This document shows positions 54,414 to 64,000 of a stretch of 64,000 bases of DNA, piece after piece (position 1 is the first letter of the stretch; every line of letters begins with the position of its first letter). A program made the translations under genes and the position numbers. The notes beneath the pieces are model-generated. The model did not search any database. It was given only the letters and a program-made list of their open reading frames with translations, and was not told where the DNA came from. Source of the stretch: Ischnura elegans (taxonomy: Eukaryota; Arthropoda; Insecta; Odonata; Coenagrionidae); contig NC_060251.1 of assembly GCF_921293095.1 (NCBI RefSeq), positions 87,964,566 to 88,028,565 of the forward strand. Direction: 5' to 3'.

Positions 54414-56548
54414 TACTAGCTGACCCGGCGAACTTCGTACCGCCTAACAATCAATGAACTTACAGTTTACTTACACCATTTATAAATCAAGAGCGGCTGT
54501 ATCGTTTTTAATCATGTTTAATTTATTATAATAAATTAAGGATACAAATTCAATAAAACTACGTAAATGAGTACCAAAATTGCTTGTCAGAAAGACATTT
54601 TCTTTATTGAATCTACATAGGGTGAATCGGAGCACGTTTACGCGGATTTTTTTCAACAAATTTTCTTACGTTTTAGCTGAAGAAATTTTGGGCATTGTGG
54701 TTTAATAAAGCAGTTCATGAAATAAAAATTATACGCATTAAGTTGTTGGCTATTTGCGTTATTAGCTGTAAAAAAATGTTTTTAGGTCCAAGTCTGTTGC
54801 ATACACTTGGCCCATTGAGGGGGCAGGTTGACACGACCCCAGACCGACGCTTGACTGATGCTCAAAATCGTACAAGAAAAGCCCCTATGAAGCAGCATTC
54901 GCATTAAATGACTTAAGGCGCGCCAGTTTTAGTATCTCTGTTTGAAAAAAATGCACTGCGTAAACGTACTGCATGCGTAAACGCACCACGGTGAGCCCTA
55001 CACATTCGGGTTTAATGTCTTGCGTCAAGCACCTTCTGAGAAACAACAGTTTTTGTTTTGTTGTCAGGCGCAAGATAAAGCGGATGAAGCTAAATAAATA
55101 TAGCGAAGCAAAGCAGTGACGCAGCGAGGGGAGGTTTTGGGGGATAAACCCCCCCCCCCCCCCCAAGAGCTTAGAGAATTTTTTAATGAAAGATTTTGTT
55201 ATTAATATTAGGGGGACGGATGACTAACAAACAAAACATATTTAACTATTCACACAGCCACAAAACTCACTATTTTGAACCATTTATCTTAAAAAATGTC
55301 TGGGGGAAGTGCCCCCACACTTCCCGCTTACCTTAGCGAGTTTTCTATACCCTACAGACCCGTGGTATTAGCTGCGCCCAAAACCCCCTATCCTAGCTAC
55401 GCACTTGAAGCGAAGGAAGAAATGCAGAGGATGGTTTATCGACTCGTGAATATAGCGCGCTAAATTGACCATGAGAAAATCATGGGTTTTCATTAGCACA
55501 TGAGCAAAAACAACACAAAAACTGAAAGAATGACCATGCGATTTTTTAATCGTTATCACGAATGCATAACGAATTTGAAATTGGATACGTTTAAGCTCAA
55601 AAGGGCATATGAGTTGAGATCATGGAATCTACGGAATGAGGACTTCCTAACCTTTGAATTTTCCTTTGAGTACAGTTGCGTGAATCACATTCATCACCAA
55701 TTTTTTAATGATCACACACGTTCCGTTGGATAGTTATGGTTGGTTTAGGCTTCGAAAGATCATGAGCACAGAAACTACATTTTTCTGTAAATCGTGCCTT
55801 GGTAAGCCAGGTACGTCCAAGGACTTAAAATATTCAGATAGATAGTTGGTGATTTCGTCTTCGTTTGTTACACATTTAAAAGATTCGAATCCATGCAGAG
55901 TACGAACTATTTGAATTTACCTCGTTTTAGTCATCCGCATCTTCGTTCTTGCTCGCTAAATCAACCATCTTTGATTCTTTTGGTGATCAATCATATTCTG
56001 GAACTCTTTGTTGATGAGCTTACCTTTCGCTGAAACTAATTTGCAATCATCCAAGGAAATGAGTTAAAACTACTCGATTCCTTGACAGAAACACGGACAT
56101 TACCGCTTGTCAACAATTGCTTGGAGATTTGTTTACAAACACGGTAGTGAAGTGTCAACTCGAGCTGGGCCACGACTGGGCTTACAATTAGCTCGAATTA
56201 AATTTTTTAAATGTAACTTCAATTTAATTAATATTTTGAATATATTTAGTAATAAAAATGTTATGTTGTTACTAAATTCAGTTATTAAAGTGGTAAAAAC
56301 AAAACAAATTATTTAATTTGTAGTTTTGACCGACTTATCAATTGTTGTGTTACTATAACTCCTAAAAGCATGCCCATAGGAAAGAGATGAATTTTTTTTG
56401 TGAAATTATCCTTTTTTTAATGGCCTATATGTTAACCCCGCCTGAGACGAATCCAAAGAATCAAATCTCATTGAAATCGGTGCAGCCGTTCTCGAGTTAT
56501 AAGTGTTCTAACTAACACGATTTTCGACTTTCTTTTATATATATAAGA
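54414..56548 (+). mobile_element. 2.1 kb repeat unit, tandem copy 1
   Basis: Begins tactagctgacccggcgaac and ends after gaaatcggtgcagccgttct, ctcgagttataagtg and a tatatata tail. These termini are widespread in insect repeats, often as truncated retroelement tails, but I find no reverse transcriptase here. A 77-codon open frame (55500-55733) is kept identical in copy 2 simply because the copies are very similar. It contains a nested hAT-like MITE, 55114-55407, with duplication aagcaaag / aagcgaag. Confidence 0.85.
55114..55407. mobile_element. hAT-like MITE nested in tandem copy 1
   Basis: Starts cagtgacgcagcgagggg and ends ctagctacgcacttg, with an 8-bp duplication (one mismatch) at 55106-55113 and 55408-55415. 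The same insertion is in copy 2 (57248-57541), so it predates the duplication. Confidence 0.78.
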
Positions 56549-58572
56549 TACTAGCTGACCCGGCGAACTTCGTACCACCTAACAATCAATGAACTTACAG
56601 TTTACTTAGACCATTTATAAATCAAGAGCGGCTGTATCGTTTTTAATCATGTTTAATTTATTATAATAAAATAAGGCTACAAATTCAATAAAACTACGTA
56701 AATGAGTACCAAAATTGCTTGTCAGAAAGACATTTTCTTTATTGAATCTACATGGGGTGGATCGGAGCACGTTTACGCGGATTTTTTTCAACAAATTTTC
56801 TTACGTTTTGGCTTAAGAAATTTTGGGCATTGTGGTTTAATAAAGCAGTTTATGAAATAAAAATTATACGCATTAAGTTGTTGGCTATTTGCGTTATTAG
56901 CTGTAAAAAAATGTTTTTAGGTCCAAGTCTGTTGCATACACTTGGCCCTTTCAGAGGGCAGGTTGACACAACCCCAGACCGACGCTTGACTGATGCTCAA
57001 AATCGTGCAAGAAAAGCCCCTATGAAGCAGCATTCGCATTAAATGACTTAAGGCGCGCCAGGTTTAGTATCTCTATTTGGAAAAAATGCACTGCGTAAAC
57101 GTACTGCATGCGTAAACGCACCACGGTGAGCCCTACACATTCGGGTTTAATGTCTTGCGTCAAGCACCTTCTGATAAACAACAGTTTTTGTTTTGTATCA
57201 GGCGCAAGATGAAGCGGATGAAGCTAAATAAATATAGCGAAGCAAAGCAGTGACGCAGCGAGGGGAGGCTTTGGGGGATAAACCCCCCCCCCCCCCCCAA
57301 GAGCTTAGAGAATTTTTTAATGAAAGATTTTGTTATTAATATTAGGGGGACGGATGACTAACAAACAAAACATATTTAACTATTCACACAGCCACAAAAC
57401 TCACTATTTTGAACCATTTATCTTAAAAAATGTCTGGGGGAAGTGCCCCCACACTTCCCGCTTACCTTAGCGAGTTTTCTATACCCTACAGACCCGTGGT
57501 ATTAGCTGCGCCCAAAACCCCCTATCCTAGCTACGCACTTGAAGCGAAGGAAGAAATACAGAGGATGGTTTATCGACTCGTGAATATAGCGCGCTAAATT
57601 GACCATGAGAAAATCATGGGTTTTCATTAGCACATGAGCAAAAACAACACAAAAACTGAAAGAATGACCATGCGATTTTTTAATCGTTATCACGAATGCA
57701 TAACGAATTTGAAATTGGATACGTTTAAGCTCAAAAGGGCATATGAGTTGAGATCATGGAATCTACGGAATGAGGACTTCCTAACCTTTGAATTTTCCTT
57801 TGAGTACAGTTGCGTGAATCACATTCATCACCAATTTTTTAATGATCACACACGTTCCGTTGGATAGTTATGGTTGGTTTAGGCTTCGAAAGATCATGAG
57901 CACAGAAACTACATTTTTCTGTAAATCGTGCCTTGGTAAGCCAGGTACGTCCAAGGACTTAAAATATTCAGATAGATAGTTGGTGATTTCGTCTTCGTTT
58001 GTTACACATTTAAAAGATTCGAATCCATGCAGAGTACGAACTATTTGAATTTACCTCGTTTTAGTCATCCACATCTTCGTTCTTGCTCGCTAAATCAACC
58101 ATCTTTGATTCGGAACACGGACATTACCGTTTGTCAACAATTGCTTGGAGATTTGTTTACAAACACGGTAGTGAAGTGTCAACTCGAGCTGGGCCACGGC
58201 TGGGCTTACAATCAGCTCGAATTAAATTTAAAAAATTTAATTTCAATTTAATAAATATTTTGAATACATTTAGTAATTAAAATGTTATATTGTTACTAAA
58301 TTCAGTTATTAAAGTGGTAAAAACAAAACAAATTATTTAATTTGTAGTTTTGACCGACTTATCAATTGTTGTGTTACTATAACTCCTAAATGCATGTGCA
58401 TAGGAAAGAGATGAATTTTTTTAGTGAAATTATCCTTTTTTTAATGGCCTATATGTTAACCCCGCCTGAGACGAATCCAAAGAACCAAATCTCATTGAAA
58501 TCGGTGCAGCCGTTCTCGAGTTATAAGTGTTCTAACTAACACGATTTTCGACTTTCTTTTATATATATAGAT
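56549..58572 (+). mobile_element. 2.1 kb repeat unit, tandem copy 2
   Basis: A head-to-tail second copy starting at the same word as copy 1 (offset 2135 bp) and nearly identical, including the nested MITE (57248-57541). It lacks about 110 bp present in copy 1 at about 55980-56090. It ends in ttttatatatatag. Confidence 0.87.
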
Positions 58573-60720
58573 AGATAAGACGAATGACTCGATATTGTCA
58601 AGAAGAGAACCTGATTTTCACTTCGCGTATAGAATATTTCATTTGTCGTTGTGACGAGGGGAAGTGCTATGTTATTTTCTTGATGCCATTCGGGAATGTC
58701 TCAACGGCGCACCGCCCTAACGGTTAGGATATCATAGTAGCTATTTTCGTGAAGAGGGCTATTTTTTGGTGGAAGGCCATGAGACGCAATGGGATACAAT
58801 AAACGGGATCTATTTGCATGCTGCTAAAGGAATACACAATCTCACGGCTAAAGCATTCCGAGAAGCAAGGGCCCACCTGTAGCGTCCACAATTTCGCCTC
58901 CCGGGAAGAGAATTACATTTTGGATCATGGTTCACAATGAGCCATCAGATGCGGGGGCACGGCTTGTTTATTTTTCCGACACGCCCGAGAAAGTTGCCTC
59001 TGGGTTACGCCGGATGACAGCGCGATGAGATCGGAGGGAGACGCCTTATCCCCCCTCCTCGAGATATCTCGATTTTAAGATCTCCCTGCGACCTATGCTC
59101 TCGGGGTTCTCCGCATGGGAAGTCGAGTAGGGAAGCGTCCCATTCCGGTAGTATATCCAAACGCCCTCAACAGCGTTGGAAAGTTCGATGATATCTCCTT
59201 AATGTCTCTAATTCTAATAGCAGAGGAACGTACGCTTCCTCGGGCTCTCGGATGAGGTGGGGCGAGTTCTTTCCTCTTGTGAACTGGGCACCCATTCTCA
59301 GCAGTATGCTGAAATAAATCGAATGGCATTTCACCGGCTCGATACCTTGAAAAACCACCACTAGTGTGTTTGAGTGGGGGTTTGTAATTCTCCCCAGCAT
59401 GCCCTTGCAATAAGTTACATGTAATACTACCACAATGTCCCGTGAAAATATGTAGCAGGGGTTAGATCTCACCAAGCATGCACCTTTGGCTCATGTACGA
59501 GGTTTATTTAGAAAATAACGGGAATTTTTTAAAGTAAACGGATTTGAAGAGTCCGATTGCCATTTTTAAATTACGTTTTTATACAGGCCCCTGAAGTATG
59601 AAAAAATTTTCTGCTGTAATCATTGTTTACTTTGTCCGCTAAGGTTAGACGTGTTTTCATGAGCTCGCCGATTCTTGTTTGTTAAAATTAATGGATCAAA
59701 AATCAAAGAATGAATAGCAAATAAAGTGTAAAAAAGCGTGTGAAATGTTAAGTTTGCTATGAGCAAAACAAGAATTTACGAGTGGTATTAGCTTTTTTAA
59801 GATGGCCGTAAATAAGTTGAAGACTACGAACGCGCCAGCACATCAACAACCGATGAAAGCATGGTAAAAGTTAAAGAAATGCTTATGAATATCCAATAAA
59901 ACAAATATCAACTGAGGAATTTTTGATGGTGGCAATATTTATGTAGACTAATACATGATTTAAGAAAAAAAAAACTAATATTCACGTTATTTTCTGAACA
60001 AACCTCGAAGGACGGTATTTATTTCCAGATCTGCATTATTCATAGGTTAAGGGCATTCAGCTGCGCACATTATTACTGCAACCCGTTGTATTACATAGCC
60101 TATAACATTACAACCCGTTATTACCCCTGGCTTATTATCCGACAGTAAAAAGTAAACAACGAAGGAGCTACACTGTCAAACTAATGGAGGAACTTTCCGT
60201 CTCACTTCTTCTTTGCCATATCTTTCGAATTTAATTTGCATCGCATTTAAAATCAAGTCCTTTCTTTCGCATTTTAAACTTTAGTCCTGGCCTTAAAAGG
60301 AGACGAAAATATTTCAAGTTTGTAGCCATTTACATCCTTGGTGGTCATTAATTACGGGCAGAGGGTTAATTTGGGATAACATTCTCTCGAATAGAAATTT
60401 ACTAGGTTTGATACCGTGCTGTTCTGTATTCTCTTCCAAGCTGGATGGATATATTCTCTGGAAAGTGTAGCAATAAAGTACTGAGGTTATGAGGAATCAT
60501 GCTCAAAGGACAACGAGAGAAAATCGAATGCATTTCATTAAAAATTTTTAACTCCAGATGTAGAATTTTCCACCCACTCTTGTACTAAGTACCACTACTT
60601 ACCTGAATTAGTCATTTTATAAAATATTTTATATTTCCTTCCATTACTCATTACTTTAATCTAAATGTATTCTTTTCTTCTGAAATAAAAATCAAAGATA
60701 TCGTTCTGACCGCTTAATTT
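58573..60720. other. Intergenic, partly CpG-rich, no gene recognised
   Basis: 58600-59480 has a higher CpG content than the rest, with overlapping open frames (59093-59475 minus) that match nothing I know. 60185-60340 has a diverged direct relative at 63245-63400. Confidence 0.35.
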
Positions 60721-60822
60721 CATTTCACAGCTCTACAACACCTGTTTCGATTGGCTTGTGATCATCATCAAGTACCCATTGCAAAATTGTAAGCCAATGA
60801 TGCAAGCCAGTCGAAGCACGTG
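60721..60822. repeat. Imperfect 100-bp hairpin
   Basis: ctacaacacctgtttcgatt and ggcttgtgatcatcatc on the left pair with gatgcaagccagtcgaag and cacgtgtag on the right. Probably a foldback or the end of a transposon. Confidence 0.6.
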
Positions 60823-61245
60823 TAGTGCAGTTTGTAATATTAAAATTAAGTGGGGAGAAAGATATCTTTGTTTATCATTTGATATGCTTTTCCACGATAT
60901 CTCTCCGGAAAAAGTTGACGTTATTCTTTTCATAATCCGCCAACCCAGCATCCACTCTGTATTACGGTTTCTGGGATATTCTCGCCTATGCATATTGCTG
61001 TAACCACTTCCTCTATCTCTTTCATGCCTCTTACGTGAGTTCCTTCTCCTTGCCAATCATGTTAAGATCTTTCTCGTTCGTCCACTTGTCTTCCACCAAC
61101 TTTCCCATCTCTTTTCTCTATCCCGCATCTCAATCGCCGGAAACCTATTCCAATCTTCCTTGTAGTATTTTTTCTACTGTGAATAAGACGACGGGCTCTA
61201 GAATTAAGTAGGCCAGAATTATTCCACTCATTCCAGCGTCCAGTT

Positions 61246-61528
61246 CAGTGGCGTAACTATGGGGAGGCGGGATGAGGGGGATAGATCCCCCCCCAAAGCC
61301 TCAGAGAAATAAAAATAATATTCTAAACTATTGTCTAGTTTTGACTTATAGTAAATTTTAACGTAACCTTTTAATGAAACCCAAATTTTAAGTGCTAAAA
61401 TTGTGTAAAATGTATTTGCAGGAGTTTCGTTTTTCCAAAATTTTCCTAAAAGAAGAAGATGGGGAAGAGGTCGCTCTTCCCCATCCCCTCTCATCCCCCC
61501 CCCCCAAAGCATCCTAGTTACACCACTG
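61246..61528. mobile_element. hAT-type MITE, CAGTGGCGTA family (inverse orientation)
   Basis: Starts cagtggcgtaactatgggg and ends ctagttacaccactg, with duplication gtccagtt / gttcagtt (61238-61245, 61529-61536). Its interior is the inverted counterpart of 6558-6815 and 39470-39724. Confidence 0.83.
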
Positions 61529-61529
61529 G

Positions 61530-64000
61530 TTCAGTTCATATGGTAAATGGCCGCGCCAGCTACATTTTTACCTCTTCAGAAACCTTTATTTTGTTTTTAT
61601 TTTAAGTGTTTCCTTTTCATATTCATTGCCAGTCCATGAAGCATTTATATAAGCCTTTTTTTTGAGTGCTATGTGCGGTATACTCTCGGTATTGAGTTTC
61701 GGAGGAGTGTGTATTTTACCACCTTACAATGTCTCGACAACAGTCACATGTTTCACAGAAAAGCGTTAGGATTTTCGAGTTTTTTTTGCAAATCTCTGGT
61801 ATTGGCCACGGTTGTATACGATTAGGGCAATTATTTTATTGGACTGAGATGGAATTAGCCTATGTAATATGCTGGGTAGGTATAGATTTTAATTTTCATT
61901 TTGATACAAATTGAGTTCATTTGTCGAATTTTTTGTTTTTTTTTGTCCTTCTTACTTTATGTCATTACTTCCTTGTTTGGAGCCAGTTATGGTTTGCAGA
62001 AGAAAACTGATGCGTAATCTGACTAATTGTGCCTTCGTTCCGAAAGAGTTACCTGAAATTTAATATTCTCATTTTTAGTCCTCTCGTATTGAGTCCAGTC
62101 GCAACTGTGATAGAAGACGAGAGTTTTCAACTTTTTATTTTACGGCGATTAATTGCCGTGGTGTTTCAGAATTTGGTCTACAGTCTCTTCTAAACCCGCG
62201 AGCAACATATTCGTGTTCTGAGACAGGTTTTTCGTTACGGTTTTGTAATTGTAACTGGAATAATCCGCTCCTTTGTCACCTACAATTTAAATTTGAAAAA
62301 TGATGATATGGGTAAACTCTAACATATAGGCATAATTAAAATTTCCCGGAAGGCATAAATGAATAAAATAATAGTGTAATTTATCCATTTAAACTCGAAA
62401 TATTATCTTCATCAGAACCAGCAAGGACATGGGTTCTTCAATCTCATTCCATAAATCAAATTTTACCCCGTTTTCCCGTTGCCGTCCCTCTTCGTTCTAG
62501 AGCTACGACCGGTGTTTCGCCCACGTTCGTATCTTTCTGTTTTGGGTTTTCGGTTTCCGAAAGCGTCATTTGGATTCCGAAACAAAATAGGCCGATACGT
62601 TTTTGTCCGAATTTCTAGTTTTTTTTTTTTAAGTTCGGGACCGGTTGTATTTCTAATAATCAGGCTGTTTATGTTTGTTCGAAAGCGATCAGCATCTCTG
62701 AATTGCATTGGTATAGGTTTTTACCGATTTTATCTCTGTTTTGTTGCTAGTAAACTTGTACAAAATCGCATTAAATTCGAATGTCACATTTTTATCATAA
62801 TTTGGAATGTAGAATCCTTTGCTCGACTCATTATAAACCAATATTACTTCTTAGTAACATGAAAAATGTATTAAATGTCTACTCTATTCAGGAAAGATTT
62901 AAACTACGTGTTATTTTGTGGTGTAAAGTTTAATAGTGAAATATGTAGCTCCACAATAAGTATGATAAAGTAGAAATTTTCTCTTAAAAAAATGAGAAAT
63001 CTGAAAATTTAATTTTTCTCAGAAGTAGCTCTGGGTTAGAAAGGGTTAAATTCTCCTTCTCTACCAGTCACTAATCCGAAATAATTAGTGTGACACTTAT
63101 TCAATGTTAAGTTACATCAGTCCACTTTTCATGTTTCCCTTATCATCAACTGAAAAATCCGTCATTTCGTATTTAAAGTCGTTGATGGAGCCATTAACTT
63201 CTCCAGTCGTAATAATATGTAGTAAAAATTTTAATTCAATGTCGATCGAATGGAGGAGCCTTCCGCCTCACTTCGTATTTGTCCTATTTTTCGAATTTAA
63301 TTAACCTCGCCTTTTTAATAAGATAAAAAAATTTAGGCCCTCCATAAAAAGAGACGAAAAGATTCCTAAAATATTTTAATGGTTTTACATAAGACCCTTC
63401 ATGTTTTCGGCGATGAAACTGATGTTTAATAAGGACTCAATTTAAGGCTAATTTTGGCGGCGCGTGACTGCTGAAAGGATATCCATTCAGAAGCTATCTT
63501 TCTTGCTTTCACCTATAGATAACGAGTATTCTCATCACTGCAGGCGTCTAAAAGGCGTCACTTGGATCAATTAAAAATGTACCAATGTAAATGGAAAGAT
63601 ATTAGTGACTAATCATGAGGTCAATGGATGGAAACGTTCGGAAAATCAATTTTTCTAAGCCCAAATTTGATCGATATATATAATGGAAGACTTTCTACCT
63701 TGATTTTCGCACAGGATGTCGTTTGTGATTCCATTTCTATATCGTGCTTACTAAAATTCCCTAAAGGCATTTCTTTGGAGATACAGCTCACTGCTCTAGA
63801 TATGATCAAAATAATCGCTGATAAATTATTCTGAGAGTTGTTCCGATTGATTTTAAACGAGCTTCTCGTTTCCTGCATAATTAAAAGTGACCAGGTATTA
63901 ATTATAGGCATCAGGAGGCAAGTTGTGGACGAGGAAGATGAAATCTTGAAGAGGCGAAGCCAGTGTCTCTTCACGCCTTTTCATCTGTACATAATGATGT
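61530..64000. other. AT-rich end of window, no gene recognised
   Basis: No convincing exon. Open frames at 62479-62862 and 63621-63974 match no family I know and have no supporting splice context. A half-motif aaagggttaa at 63040 resembles the end of the TTAA elements but has no partner. Confidence 0.35.

Noticed and set aside
63621-63974. 117-codon minus-strand frame overlapping a 68-codon plus-strand frame
   Set aside because: No family match or splice signals; two overlapping frames are expected by chance in this composition.

Overview
This 64 kb window is eukaryotic DNA, most likely from an insect or a close arthropod relative. The genes are split by GT-AG introns and repeats crowd the introns and flanks. 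The proteins are typical of animals, a DRE-type promoter motif (TATCGATA) is present, and the transposon mix is common in insects. I cannot fix the species; a dragonfly or damselfly is only a weak guess.

Three protein-coding genes can be rebuilt completely from exons with intact reading frames. (1) MEAF6, the small subunit of NuA4/TIP60 and MYST histone acetyltransferase complexes, lies on the minus strand (9667 to 3918; 4 exons, 176 aa). (2) PEX2, a peroxisomal RING E3 ligase, lies on the plus strand (10896 to 26133; 7 exons, 282 aa). (3) An SLC5-family sodium-coupled transporter of the choline-transporter type (SLC5A7-like) lies on the plus strand (33601 to 46565; 9 coding exons, 540 aa). 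MEAF6 and PEX2 are head to head. Their start codons are 1.2 kb apart, and 791 bp of that gap is a non-autonomous hAT element, so they may once have shared a compact promoter of about 440 bp. The three genes act in unrelated processes (chromatin, peroxisome import, solute transport); I see only positional linkage.

Most of the rest is mobile DNA. 1.1-2.1 kb: decayed non-LTR retrotransposon pieces. 4.3-9.2 kb (MEAF6 intron 2): a hAT MITE, a tRNA-derived SINE and a broken reverse transcriptase. 13-14 kb: a copia-type relic. 15.9-24.6 kb (PEX2 intron 5): a TTAA MITE, a pogo-like MITE, a 2.9 kb piggyBac-like element, and an unclassified 2.36 kb element with a 10-bp target duplication and a GC-rich hairpin array. 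28 kb: mariner relic. 29.5-30.3 kb: CpG-rich stretch that may be the transporter promoter. 31.9-49.9 kb: hAT-type MITEs, TTAA foldback elements and retrotransposon relics in and around the transporter gene. 51.8-52.8 kb: a retrotransposon tail interrupted by an internally duplicated insert. 54.4-58.6 kb: two head-to-tail copies of a 2.1 kb repeat. No gene is recognisable from 47 kb to the end.

The best candidates for something undescribed are the 21885-24266 element, the long-arm TTAA foldback family (one copy has a paralogous empty site beside it), and the tandem repeat family at 54-58 kb with a short relative at 54.07-54.41 kb.
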